Below are positions 24,606 to 32,826 of a DNA stretch of 64,000 nt, piece by piece (the first letter of the stretch is position 1; every line of letters starts with the position of its first letter). This stretch comes from Streptomyces europaeiscabiei (GTDB lineage Bacteria; Actinomycetota; Actinomycetes; Streptomycetales; Streptomycetaceae), in the NCBI RefSeq assembly GCF_036346855.1, contig NZ_CP107841.1, positions 2,484,001 to 2,548,000 on the forward strand, given 5' to 3'. The notes beneath the pieces are model-generated. The model was not told the DNA's origin. It worked only from the letters and a program-made list of their open reading frames with translations, and did no database searches. The position numbers were made by a program, and so were the translations under genes.

Positions 24606-26429
24606 TTGCCGAGCAAGAGAACCGCGCGCATCGGCGCGCTGACCGTCGCCACCATCTGCTCCACGGTGTCCGCCGTGGTCCTGACCTCGCCCGCCGAGGC
24701 GGAGTCCATACGCATCCACGACATCCAGGGCACCACCCGGACCTCCCCGCTCACCGGCCAGCAGGTCGCCGGGGTGCAGGGCATCGTCACGGGCGTCCGC
24801 ACCTACGGCTCGCGCGGCTTCTGGATCCAGGACCCCAAGGCGGACACCAACCCGGCCACGAGCGAGGGTGTCTTCGTCTTCACCAGCTCCCGGCCGACGG
24901 TCTCGGTGGGCGACGCGGTGACTGTCTCGGGCACGGTCGGTGAGTTCGTGCCGGGCGGCACTTCGTCCGGAAACCAGTCCGTGACGCAGATCACCCGCCC
25001 GACGATCACGGTGGTCTCCACGGGCAACACCGTCCCGGCCGCGACCGTCATCGACACCAAGTCCGTGCCGAAGAAGTACGCCCCGGTCGGCGACACCGCC
25101 GCCGCGGGCTCGATCAACGGCCTCAAGCTCGCCCCGGCCACGTACGCGCTGGACCGCTACGAGTCCCTGGAGGGCATGAACGTCCAGGTCGCCGACACCC
25201 GCGTGGTCGGCGCCACCGACCCGTTCACCGAGCTGTGGGTCACGGTGAAGCCCCGGGAGAACGACAACCGCCGCGGCGGCGCGCTGTACGACTCCTACAC
25301 CTCGCAGAACACCGGCCGGCTGCAGATCCAGTCGCTGGGCGCGGTCGCCGACTTCCCGAAGGCGAACGTCGGTGACGTCCTGAAGGGCACGACGGCCGGT
25401 CCGCTGGACTACAACCAGTTCGGCGGCTACACACTCGTCGCCAACCGGATCGGCACCCTGAAGCAGGGCGGCCTGGAGCGCGAGACGACCCAGAAGCAGT
25501 CACGCGACGAGCTCGCGGTGGCGACGTACAACGTCGAGAACCTGGACCCCTCGGACGCCTCCTTCGCCGACCACGCGGCCGCGATCGTGCACAACCTGCA
25601 GTCGCCCGACATCGTGGCCCTGGAGGAGATCCAGGACAACAACGGTGCCACCAACGACGGTACGGTCGCCGCCGACAAGACGGTGAAGAAGCTGGTCGAC
25701 GCGATCGCGGCGGCCGGCGGCCCGACGTACGACTGGCGGTCCATCGACCCGGTGAACCTCGCGGACGGCGGTGAGCCCGGCGGCAACATCCGCCAGGTCT
25801 TCCTGTTCAACCCCGCGCGGGTCTCCTTCACCGACCGCGCGGGCGGCAACGCCACGACCGCCACCGGGGTGACGAAGGCGAACGGCAAGGCACAGCTGAC
25901 GGTGTCCCCGGGCCGGATCGACCCGGCGAACGCCGCCTGGACGAACAGCCGCAAGCCGCTCGTCGGCGAGTTCTCCTTCCGCGGCAAGTCCGTCTTCGTG
26001 ATCGCGAACCACTTCGCGTCCAAGGGCGGCGACCAGGCGCTGCACTCGGAGTTCCAGCCGCCGAAGCGGAGCTCGGAGACCCAGCGTCATCTGCAGGCGA
26101 CCGCCGTGAACGCCTTCGTCAAGCAGATCCTGGCGAAGGAGAAGAAGGCGGACGTCATCGCGCTCGGTGACATCAACGACTTCGAGTTCTCCGACACCGC
26201 GGAACTGCTGGAGGACGGCGGCGTCCTGTGGTCGGCGATCAAGTCGCTGCCGAAGAGGGAGCGTTACTCGTACGTCTTCCAGGGCAACGCCCAGGTCCTC
26301 GACCAGATCCTGGTCAGCCGCTCGGTCCGGCGTTCCACCGGGTTCACGTACGACAGCGTGCACGTCAACTCGGAGTTCAACGACCAGATCAGCGACCACG
26401 ACCCGCAGGTGGTGCGGTTCGAGCCGTAG
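24606..26429 (+). CDS. secreted endonuclease/exonuclease/phosphatase-family nuclease (ExeM/NucH type)
   Basis: A 607-residue secreted protein starting with TTG, six bases after GGAGGGA. A signal peptide (SKRTARIGALTVATICSTVSAVV, cleavage after SPAEA) is followed by an OB-fold/lamin-like domain (IHDIQGTTRTSPLTGQ to TVSGTVGEF) and a C-terminal EEP nuclease domain from about 295: VATYNVENLDPSD, VALEEIQDNNG, FVIANHFASKGG, ALGDINDFEFSD, and NDQISDHDPQVV. These hold the Glu, His and Asp catalytic residues for Mg-dependent DNA cleavage. Such enzymes scavenge extracellular DNA for phosphate, in keeping with the neighbouring PhoX. Confidence 0.93.
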   Translation: MPSKRTARIGALTVATICSTVSAVVLTSPAEAESIRIHDIQGTTRTSPLTGQQVAGVQGIVTGVRTYGSRGFWIQDPKADTNPATSEGVFVFTSSRPTVSVGDAVTVSGTVGEFVPGGTSSGNQSVTQITRPTITVVSTGNTVPAATVIDTKSVPKKYAPVGDTAAAGSINGLKLAPATYALDRYESLEGMNVQVADTRVVGATDPFTELWVTVKPRENDNRRGGALYDSYTSQNTGRLQIQSLGAVADFPKANVGDVLKGTTAGPLDYNQFGGYTLVANRIGTLKQGGLERETTQKQSRDELAVATYNVENLDPSDASFADHAAAIVHNLQSPDIVALEEIQDNNGATNDGTVAADKTVKKLVDAIAAAGGPTYDWRSIDPVNLADGGEPGGNIRQVFLFNPARVSFTDRAGGNATTATGVTKANGKAQLTVSPGRIDPANAAWTNSRKPLVGEFSFRGKSVFVIANHFASKGGDQALHSEFQPPKRSSETQRHLQATAVNAFVKQILAKEKKADVIALGDINDFEFSDTAELLEDGGVLWSAIKSLPKRERYSYVFQGNAQVLDQILVSRSVRRSTGFTYDSVHVNSEFNDQISDHDPQVVRFEP

Positions 26430-26450
26430 GCAGTGAGCAGGCAGTGATTC

Positions 26451-27194
26451 TCAGGGCTGGCTGAACACTCCGTTCAGCCAGCCCTGCCATGCGGTCTCGT
26501 CCGCCTTGGCGTCGGCACCCGGCGCGAAGTCGTGGACGCTCATGCCGACGCGGTAACCCCAGTGGTTGCGGCCGAAGAAGCGGATGAGGGCGTCGTCGGT
26601 GCGCAGGCCGATGAAGTACGGGTCGCGGTAGTCGACCACGGCGTCGAGGAGCTGCCCGTCGGGGCCCTCGGCCTGGACGCGGGCTCCTTCGGGGGTGTCG
26701 TCCGTGAGGCCGAGCGCCCGGCCGACGGTGGTGAGCGCGTCGGGGGTCCCGGCCGTCTCGGGCCCGTCGAAGGTGGCGAACGCGGTGACCGTCCGGCCCG
26801 CGAAGCGCGTCAGGTACTGGCGCAGGGTGTGCAGATAGAACCCGGTGTGCTTGGCAGCACCGTCGTACTGGTTGTCCCAGTCGTCCACGAAGATGCCGCT
26901 GTGCACGTAGCGCACCCAGGCCCGCCGGCCGTCGTCGCGCGGTTCGATCGTGTAGTCCAGCTGGTTGCGGGTCTGCTCGGAGATGCCCTCGACGTCCTCG
27001 ACGCGGTTGGTGTACCGGTGCGGCGGATCCCATGCGACGACCTCGGAGCCGAAGGGCCCCTTGCCGCCGACCCTCGGCTCGGGCGCCTCCATCGGCCACA
27101 GCCACCCGCCGGTCCCGGCGGTGACGGCCTCCCACACCTCCTCGGGGGTGGCGTCGACCTCGAACTCCCGGGCGATCTCGAATTCCTTGGACAT
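26451..27194 (-). CDS. SRPBCC/AHSA1-family protein
   Basis: A 247-residue START-like protein made of two halves. The first (FEIAREFEVDATPEEVWEAVTAGTGGWLWP, WDPPHRYTNRV) has the AHSA1 lipid/hydrophobic-ligand cavity pattern. The second half (QLLDAVVDYRDPYFIGLRTDDALIRFFGRNHWG) looks like an additional domain found in actinobacterial members. It lies 22 bases downstream of an ArsR-type regulator, a common pairing in which the regulator controls the SRPBCC gene. Ligand unknown. Confidence 0.88.
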   Translation of the reverse strand: MSKEFEIAREFEVDATPEEVWEAVTAGTGGWLWPMEAPEPRVGGKGPFGSEVVAWDPPHRYTNRVEDVEGISEQTRNQLDYTIEPRDDGRRAWVRYVHSGIFVDDWDNQYDGAAKHTGFYLHTLRQYLTRFAGRTVTAFATFDGPETAGTPDALTTVGRALGLTDDTPEGARVQAEGPDGQLLDAVVDYRDPYFIGLRTDDALIRFFGRNHWGYRVGMSVHDFAPGADAKADETAWQGWLNGVFSQP

Positions 27195-27216
27195 GGCGTG
27201 CGCTCCTCAACGGGTC

Positions 27217-27999
27217 TTACTGGTCGGGCTGGTTGGTCGGGGCGGGCAGTTCGGACCGATCGGAAGGTTCGGGCCGGTGGGATGGTTCGGGCACGTTGGA
27301 AGGTTCAGGCCCGTGGGGCTTGTCAGGCGGGCCGGAGGGTTCGGCCCGGTCGTACCGGTCAGGCAGGCCGGAAGGGTCGGACCGGTCAGGCGGGTCAGGT
27401 ACTCCGGCGGTTGCCTGCGGCTTGACCGTCGGGTGGACGGCGACGACGATCCGGTGGCCGCGGCCGGCCTCGGCGCCGGGCGCGTCGTACTTGCGGATGA
27501 GCGCGCCCACCCCCGCCGTCAGTTCCTGGACGAACGCGGCACGGTCGGCGGCCGAGGCGAAGGTGACCTCGCCGTCGAGCGCATAGGTCGCGAGCCGCTT
27601 GCGAGCCTTGGCCGCGCCCGTGATGAGCAACCCGACGTCCCGGACCAGCCGGGCGCCGAGCGCCAGCAGCCAGCGGGCGGAGAACTGGTCCCGGAAACGG
27701 TCCGGGTCGGGCTGCACCGCTGCCAGCGCGAGCGGCGAGATCACGTACGACGCGGCGGTGGCCCGCATCAGCCGCTCGGTGACGTTGCCCTTGCGGCGCT
27801 CCCCCGCCAGCTCGACCAGGCCGTGCCGCTCCAGCGCCTTGATGTGGTAGTTCACCTTCTGGCGCGGCAGCCCGACCTTCCCGGCCAGCATGGCGGCCGA
27901 CGCGGGCCCGGCCGCCAGCTCGGCGAGCAGCCGGGCCCTGATGGGGTCCAGCGAGACCGCCGCTGCCTCGGGGTCCTCGATCACGGTGACGTCCAACAT
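27217..27999 (-). CDS. ArsR-type helix-turn-helix regulator with repetitive C-terminal tail
   Basis: A 260-residue protein with an N-terminal winged helix (LDPIRARLLAELAAGPASAAMLAGKVGLPRQKVNYHIKALE split over about 17-56) and a helical middle (about 75-190). No metal-type cysteines. The last about 60 residues are low complexity with Pro-Asp-Arg-Ser-Glu units (DPPDRSDPSG, DRAEPSGPPD, PEPSHRPEPSDRS), read from a DNA tract of GGTTCGG-like repeats. Operon with the SRPBCC gene 22 bases downstream. The tail is probably expanded and disordered. Confidence 0.85.
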   Translation of the reverse strand: MLDVTVIEDPEAAAVSLDPIRARLLAELAAGPASAAMLAGKVGLPRQKVNYHIKALERHGLVELAGERRKGNVTERLMRATAASYVISPLALAAVQPDPDRFRDQFSARWLLALGARLVRDVGLLITGAAKARKRLATYALDGEVTFASAADRAAFVQELTAGVGALIRKYDAPGAEAGRGHRIVVAVHPTVKPQATAGVPDPPDRSDPSGLPDRYDRAEPSGPPDKPHGPEPSNVPEPSHRPEPSDRSELPAPTNQPDQ

Positions 28000-28596
28000 G
28001 ACTCCACCGTCTCACCGAAAACTTTTTTTGTCCAGACGGTTGTAATTTTCGGCACCACCAGGTCCCTGGGAACGGTCGGTCAGGGAGGCGCGGGAACGCC
28101 CAGTCAGGGAGGAGGCCGAGTGCGTACTCGTAGCGCCGTGCTGCCCTTCAGTCCGGGCCAGGTTGGGACAGTCACCTGCGCGGCGGAGGGGCGAAGTTCT
28201 GCCCGGCGTACGGCTCAGCGTCCGACAGCCGACCACCACTCACGACCACCGACCACCGGGACGCGCACCTGCGTCATACCCCCGCACCCGGCACCCCCAG
28301 CCCATGAGGACGGCCACCGCGCCCGCACCCACACCCACACCCACACCCACACCCACACCCACCATCGTCCGCGCATGCGGACCACACCCGGCTGCTTCGT
28401 CGCATGCGAACAGGCGGAAGTACCGCCCTCGCCGAGCCTTCCGGGCGCCGAACTCTGGAACCAGGCTCTGGAACCAGGCTCTGGAACCAGGCTCTGGAAC
28501 CGGGCTTGGAACCGGGCTCTGCGCCAGGCGTTTCGAGCTGGGCCTGTAATCGAGGCGAGTCGAGTGGGCGGGTGGGTGGGCAGGAGGGGCCCGAAC
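28000..28596. other. 597-bp gap with microsatellite and minisatellite, no gene
   Basis: It holds a CACCCA-unit microsatellite (28326-28363, about six units) and a 13-base minisatellite CTCTGGAACCAGG (28453-28516, five units, the last two diverged). The first 20 bases beyond the ArsR start are AT-rich and likely its promoter. Open frames over the repeats are compositional artefacts. Confidence 0.75.
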
Positions 28597-28842
28597 CTAG
28601 TGGTAGTGGCGCCAGAGCAGCACTCCCACCGCGACCACGCCGACACCCGCGCCGCCCACGACCACCGCCTCGCGGGGCACCCGCTCCCATGCCGAGTGCA
28701 CCCTCGCCTTCACATCCGCCTTGGCGGCCAGTTCCTCGACCGTGTCGCCGAGCTGCGCCCGGGTCACCTCGATCTGCCGCCGGAGTTCGTCGGGTCCCTT
28801 GGCACCCACCGAACCATCGGCCCTACTGGATGCCTGCGTCAT
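28597..28842 (-). CDS. DUF3618 family small membrane protein
   Basis: An 81-residue protein: a charged N-terminal helix with the DUF3618 core ELRRQIEVTRAQLGDTVEELAAKADVKARV (split across about 19-48) and one C-terminal transmembrane helix (VVVGGAGVGVVAVGVLLW). The ATG overlaps the stop of the upstream holin-like gene as ATGA. These two families are constantly adjacent in actinomycetes and may act together at the membrane under stress; their role is unknown. Confidence 0.9.
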   Translation of the reverse strand: MTQASSRADGSVGAKGPDELRRQIEVTRAQLGDTVEELAAKADVKARVHSAWERVPREAVVVGGAGVGVVAVGVLLWRHYH

Positions 28843-29300
28843 CGCCGAGCCCTCCCTTTGATCTCGTCCATGTCCGCCTTGACGCTGTCGAGTGCCTGCT
28901 CCGGCCTGGGCGGGGTGGCCTGACGAAGCTGCGCGCGCCCGACCGCGGCCAGCACGGCGGCGATCACGAACAGCACGGCCATGACGATGAGCGCGGCGGC
29001 CCACACGTCCAGCACCAGGGAGAGCGCCCCGACCGCGGCGGCGGCGAGGGTCATGAACCCCACGTAGGCGACCGCGCCGGCCGCGCCCAGCAGCCCGCCG
29101 CCGCGCCCGGCACGGCGCCCTTTCTCGGTCAGCTCCTCCTTGGCGAGGGCGATCTCCTGTCGTACGAGCAGGGAGAGCTGTTCGGTGGCCTGCCCGACCA
29201 GCTCGCCCACGGAGTGGTGGTCGTGTTCGCCCGGCCCCGGACGTTCGGATCGCGCAGAGCGCACGAATCGCGTGGGCCTGGCCTCGGTGGTCCCGGTCAC
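28839..29300 (-). CDS. phage holin-like/DUF1469 family membrane protein
   Basis: A 153-residue protein with SVGELVGQATEQLSLLVRQEIALAKEEL (about 30-57), the signature amphipathic helix, and two transmembrane helices (GLLGAAGAVAYVGFMTLAAAAV; WAAALIVMAVLFVIAAVLAAV). The family name recalls holins, but chromosomal members are not lysis proteins. It starts with GTG behind GAGGAGG. A 28-base perfect palindrome lies in its leader 22 bases upstream. Operon with the DUF3618 gene. Confidence 0.9.
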   Translation of the reverse strand: MTGTTEARPTRFVRSARSERPGPGEHDHHSVGELVGQATEQLSLLVRQEIALAKEELTEKGRRAGRGGGLLGAAGAVAYVGFMTLAAAAVGALSLVLDVWAAALIVMAVLFVIAAVLAAVGRAQLRQATPPRPEQALDSVKADMDEIKGRARR

Positions 29301-29321
29301 GGTGTCGCCTCCTCACACATC

Positions 29322-29349
29322 GGGACGCCCCGGGTACCCGGGGCGTCCC
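29322..29349. promoter_or_regulatory. 28-bp perfect palindrome upstream of the holin-like gene
   Basis: Arms GGGACGCCCCGGG and CCCGGGGCGTCCC flank a central TA. As RNA it would be a 13-base-pair hairpin just 5' to the ribosome site; as DNA a large operator. Its position at the 5' end of the leftward operon argues against a terminator for it; it could end a transcript from further right, but no gene there reads leftward. Confidence 0.55.
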
Positions 29350-29570
29350 GCGTTACCCCTGCGACGGCGCCCGGGCCGTCGCCCCGCACACACAGGGCCC
29401 GGGGGTGGCGGTCCGCACCCGCTGCCGGACGCACCAGAGCCGCACCCGAAACGGGGGGGGAGACACCGGCGACGCGGAAAACCCGTAAGGCAGCGCGCCG
29501 CCCAGCTCATCACTCACCTTCGTAGCAAAGCTCCCATATATCTCGTAGAAGAATTAAGTGGAGCTTCACA

Positions 29571-29597
29571 ATGACCACGCCGAGACTACCCGTATGA
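29571..29597 (+). CDS. eight-codon leader peptide overlapping dapA
   Basis: ATG at 29571, seven bases after GTGGAG, encodes MTTPRLPV and stops with the TGA of 29595-29597, which overlaps the dapA ATG as ATGA. The GTGGAG site is also half of an inverted repeat (AAGCTCC at 29528-29534 with GGAGCTT at 29560-29566). If translated it would couple initiation at dapA to ribosome arrival at the leader. Evidence is only positional. Confidence 0.4.
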   Translation: MTTPRLPV

Positions 29598-30493
29598 CCC
29601 TCACCCACCGCCCCACCCCCTTCGGCCGCGCCCTCTGCGCGATGATCACGCCCTTCACCCCCTCCGGCGCACTCGACCTGGACGGAGCCCAGCGGCTGGC
29701 CGACCGGCTGGTGGCCGAGGGGTGCGACGGGCTGGTGCTCTCCGGCACGACGGGCGAGTCGCCGACGACGACGGACGCGGAGAAGGAGGAGCTGATCCGG
29801 GCCGTGCGCGGGGCGGTCGGCGACCGGGCCGTGATCGTGGCCGGGGTGGGCACCGCCGACACCCGGCACACCGTGGAACTGGCGCTGGCGGCCGAGAAGG
29901 CGGGCGCGGACGGTCTGCTGGCGGTCACGCCGTACTACAGCACGCCCCCACAGGACGCGGTCGAGGCCCATTTCCTGGAACTCGCCGACGCCTCGGGGCT
30001 GCCCGTCGTCCTGTACGACATCCCCGGCCGCACCGGCACCCGCATCGCCCCGGAGACCATGATCCGCCTGGCGGACCATCCGATGATCGTGGCGGTGAAG
30101 GACTGCGCGTACGACCTCCTGGGCACCCAGAAGGTGCTGGCGGAGACGGAGCTGGCGTACTACACGGGCTGCGACGAGTACGTTCTCGCGCTGTACGCGA
30201 TCGGCGGGTCGGGTTACGTGAGCACGGTCGCGAACGCGGTCCCCCGTCAGGTCCGGGCGGTCGTCGACGCGTTCGACGCGGGCGACACCGCCGGGGCGGC
30301 CCGGCTCCAGCGGCGCGCCGTCCCCCTCATCGAGCTGATGATGTCCTCGGGCCTGCCCGGCACGGTCACGGCGAAGGCGCTCCTGGGACGGCTCGGCCTG
30401 CCCGCCGGCCCGGTCCGCGCACCGCTGCGGCCCGCCGGTCATGAAGTGACCGACGGGCTGCTGGCGGCGTACGAACGGCTGGTGGCCGTCTGA
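29594..30493 (+). CDS. dapA: 4-hydroxy-tetrahydrodipicolinate synthase
   Basis: A 299-residue class I aldolase: GTTGESPTTTDAEKEEL (about 50-66), TPYYSTPPQ (about 115-123), the Tyr of VLYDIPGRTGT (about 140) and the Schiff-base Lys of IVAVKDC (about 168). It condenses pyruvate and aspartate semialdehyde, the entry to lysine and diaminopimelate; dapD for a later step lies 2.3 kb on. The start chosen is ATG 29594, consistent with conserved N-termini; a GTG at 29558 is an alternative. GAGACT seven bases upstream may be a leaderless -10 box. Confidence 0.9.
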   Translation: MTLTHRPTPFGRALCAMITPFTPSGALDLDGAQRLADRLVAEGCDGLVLSGTTGESPTTTDAEKEELIRAVRGAVGDRAVIVAGVGTADTRHTVELALAAEKAGADGLLAVTPYYSTPPQDAVEAHFLELADASGLPVVLYDIPGRTGTRIAPETMIRLADHPMIVAVKDCAYDLLGTQKVLAETELAYYTGCDEYVLALYAIGGSGYVSTVANAVPRQVRAVVDAFDAGDTAGAARLQRRAVPLIELMMSSGLPGTVTAKALLGRLGLPAGPVRAPLRPAGHEVTDGLLAAYERLVAV

Positions 30494-30503
30494 GGACGGG
30501 TGG

Positions 30504-31733
30504 TCAGCGGGTGGCGAAGACCGGGTTCCAGCGACCGGGAGCCCCGTCGTTGCCCTTGAGGGCGCCACTGAGCGCGATCGTCCTGTCGCTGCCGATGGTG
30601 ACGAGCACGAGAGCGCTGTGGAACTCGTTGTCGCCGGCCTTGATGTCCCAGGCGATGAGCCGCTTGTTGTCGACCCAGGTGAGCAGTTGCTGTCCGCGGA
30701 TCTTGTGGAGCCGCTTGCCGGTGTAGGGATCGATGATCTCGGAGGCGGTCGTCCTGACACCGCCGGCGAAACCACCGGCCGCGAGCTTGCCGTCCGGGGA
30801 GAGCCGCGCCTTGACCGACCAGGTCAGGTACTTCTCGTTGGCCGGCTTGGCCACCTTGTTGCCCTGGAGGTCGTAGTACTGGTCGTGCGGCTCCACCGCC
30901 AGCCCGGAGCGGACCAGCTTGCCGTCGCGGCTGAAGGAGAAGTCCTGACGGGGATTGACGATCGGCACGTCGTCGTCCTTCTCCGGGGGGACCTCGCTCC
31001 ACTTGGTCCGGCCGGAGTCGACGTCGACGAGATAGAAGCCGGTCCGGTACGACTCGGACCAGTTCGGGATGAAGTCGTTCTTCTTGCCGTCACCGTCGAC
31101 GTCGTTCCCGGCGACGGTCAGGGCGTCGGGGTTCTTGCTGTAGGTGGTGGCGACCAGCCTGCCGCCGTCGGACGAGAAATCGACGCTCGCGACACCCCGG
31201 TCGACGGGGATCCAGCGCTCGACCTCGCCGGTGAGCAGGTCGAGGAGGCCGATCCGCCGGGCGGGCAGGTCCTTCTCCAGCACCGCGGCGGTCCGCATGC
31301 CGGGGGCGACCGCGACCTGGGACCAGCGGGTGTCCTTGACGTACTTGCCGGTCTCCTGGTCGAGGATCCAGTAGGCGCGTGCGCTGACCGCGGTGTCCTT
31401 CGAGGTCTTGACGGTTTCGAGGGTGTACCAGGCCGCCATCGCCACGTCCCCCGCCGCGATCAGATCGCGCGGCGGCGACTGGTCGGGGTGGGCGATGATG
31501 TCGCTCCGGTTCATCTCGGTGGCGAGCCGCACCTCGTCCCTGCCGGAGTCCAGCAGCGGCACGGCCACCGCGACGGCGACCACGGCGGCGGTCGCCGCGG
31601 CGACGGTCGCGATCGACCGGTTCCGGCGGCGGCGCCGGGCGGTCAGGACCCGGTCGGCGAAGCCGGGGCCCAGGGGCTGTTGTTCGGCGGCCTGCTCCCG
31701 CAGGGAGTCGCGCACCAGTTCGTCGACGTTCAC
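30504..31733 (-). CDS. membrane-anchored beta-propeller-like protein paired with an ECF sigma factor
   Basis: A 409-residue protein: cytoplasmic N-terminus of about 36 residues (VDELVRDSLREQAAEQ), one transmembrane helix (TVAAATAAVVAVAVAVPLL, about 43-61) and an extracytoplasmic TolB/WD40-like repeat domain (VASVDFSSDGGRLVATTY, FSFSRDGKLVRSG, KARLSPDGKLAAGG). It overlaps the sigma factor stop by four bases, so it is a likely regulator or sensor of that sigma factor. It lacks a recognisable zinc anti-sigma motif. It converges on dapA with only 10 bases between stops. Confidence 0.82.
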   Translation of the reverse strand: MNVDELVRDSLREQAAEQQPLGPGFADRVLTARRRRRNRSIATVAAATAAVVAVAVAVPLLDSGRDEVRLATEMNRSDIIAHPDQSPPRDLIAAGDVAMAAWYTLETVKTSKDTAVSARAYWILDQETGKYVKDTRWSQVAVAPGMRTAAVLEKDLPARRIGLLDLLTGEVERWIPVDRGVASVDFSSDGGRLVATTYSKNPDALTVAGNDVDGDGKKNDFIPNWSESYRTGFYLVDVDSGRTKWSEVPPEKDDDVPIVNPRQDFSFSRDGKLVRSGLAVEPHDQYYDLQGNKVAKPANEKYLTWSVKARLSPDGKLAAGGFAGGVRTTASEIIDPYTGKRLHKIRGQQLLTWVDNKRLIAWDIKAGDNEFHSALVLVTIGSDRTIALSGALKGNDGAPGRWNPVFATR

Positions 31734-32287
31734 GGACGCACCTCCACGGGCGAGAAGTCACGGGACGGGATTCGCTCGGCGGCGGGCCCGAGCATGCCCA
31801 GCTCGGGCGCGAGTTCGCGCAGCCGGGCGAGCGAGCGGTGGGTCGTGGACCGGACGGTGCCGACGGAGCACCCGAGGATCCGGGCCACCTCCGCCTCGGG
31901 CAGGTCCTCGAAGTAGCGGAGCACGAGGACGGTGCGCTGCCGGGCGGTGAGCCGGGCAAGCGCCCCGCGCATCACGAGCCGCAACTCCACCCCGGCCGCC
32001 CCGTCGGCGGCGCCGCTCTCGGGCGGCTCGGCGACGGTCAGCTCCCGGCGCCGCCACTTCAGCCGCCATCGGCTGACCTGCTGGCGGTAGAGGATCCGCC
32101 GTACGTACGCCTCCGGCTCGTCGATGCGCTGCCAGCGCCCGGCGGCCTTGATCAGCGCATTCTGCAGCAGGTCCTCGCCCGCGTGCCGGTCCCCGCCGCT
32201 CAGCAGCACGGCCGTCTTCAGCAGAGCCGACGACCGCCCCGCCACGAACTCCCGGAAACTCTCCTGCCCTGCGGCATCCATCGTCAC
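31730..32287 (-). CDS. SigE-family ECF RNA polymerase sigma factor
   Basis: A 185-residue sigma factor with region 2 (SSALLKTAVLLSGGDRHAGEDLLQNALIKAAGRW) and region 4 (LTARQRTVLVLRYFEDLPEAEVARILGCSVGTVRSTTHR), the DNA-binding helix-turn-helix for the -35 element. The C-terminal 25 residues are short, so there is no SnoaL extension. GTG 32287 is followed by an in-frame ATG at 32281; the site GGAAGAGAAGG serves either. The next gene is coupled and encodes its likely membrane partner. Confidence 0.92.
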   Translation of the reverse strand: MTMDAAGQESFREFVAGRSSALLKTAVLLSGGDRHAGEDLLQNALIKAAGRWQRIDEPEAYVRRILYRQQVSRWRLKWRRRELTVAEPPESGAADGAAGVELRLVMRGALARLTARQRTVLVLRYFEDLPEAEVARILGCSVGTVRSTTHRSLARLRELAPELGMLGPAAERIPSRDFSPVEVRP

Positions 32288-32401
32288 CTTCTCTTCCCCG
32301 GCGGGCCCCGTGTCCCGCCCCTGTGCCCCTAGTGACGCGCGGACCCGCGCCCGGCTATGCCACCCCGGAGAAGAAAGTCGTGCGGGCGCCGGAGAACGGC
32401 G

Positions 32402-32437
32402 CCGGGCCCGTACGCGCCTCTGCGCGTACGGGCCCGG
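32402..32437. terminator. strong hairpin terminator
   Basis: A perfect 16-base-pair stem (32402-32417 with 32422-32437) and loop CTCT, 19 bases beyond the stop of the small secreted protein gene. Confidence 0.85.
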
Positions 32438-32455
32438 ATTCCGACGACGGCCGGG

Positions 32456-32710
32456 TCAGCCCCAGCGGTACCCGTCACCGAACAGCAGGGTGTGCTCCAG
32501 CACGTCCTCCATCGGGTCGTCGACCTGACCGACGTTGACGAGCCCGATGCGGGGGCCGTTGTGCGAGGAGGTGTTGGTCTCGTCCGCGTGCGCGGCCCCG
32601 GCGGGAAGCCAGCACAGCGTCGCCCCGGCCAGCACCCCCGTGACCACGCGCGCCACGGTCCTCACCCTGTCGGTCCTCGCCCGGTCGTTCCTCATCCCTC
32701 GGCCCCTCAT
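32456..32710 (-). CDS. small secreted protein
   Basis: An 84-residue precursor with a basic N-terminus, hydrophobic core (VARVVTGVLAGATLCWLP) and cleavage near AHA-DE at 41-43. The mature peptide of about 42 residues is acidic and has NTSSHNGPRIGLVNVGQVDDP, somewhat like short hydrophobic/Asn-Gly segments of streptomycete surface proteins, but it lacks chaplin cysteines. GAGGGG lies 8 bases before the first ATG; a second ATG at 32695 has no spacing for a ribosome site. Function unknown. Confidence 0.7.
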   Translation of the reverse strand: MRGRGMRNDRARTDRVRTVARVVTGVLAGATLCWLPAGAAHADETNTSSHNGPRIGLVNVGQVDDPMEDVLEHTLLFGDGYRWG

Positions 32711-32826
32711 CTCGTCGGCCCCTCATCTCGTCGGCTCGGCTGCTGATCGGACTCCATGTCCGCCCGTTCATCTGCCTGGACCGCCCGAAGGTCACGCCGA
32801 GTAACCCGTACGTGGGGCCGCGGGAC

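Noticed and set aside
28326..28516. CRISPR-like repeats
   Set aside because: The units are contiguous 6- and 13-base tandem repeats without spacers and no cas gene is near.
28839..29300. Prophage holin
   Set aside because: No other phage genes are near; DUF1469/DUF3618 pairs are ordinary chromosomal genes in actinomycetes.
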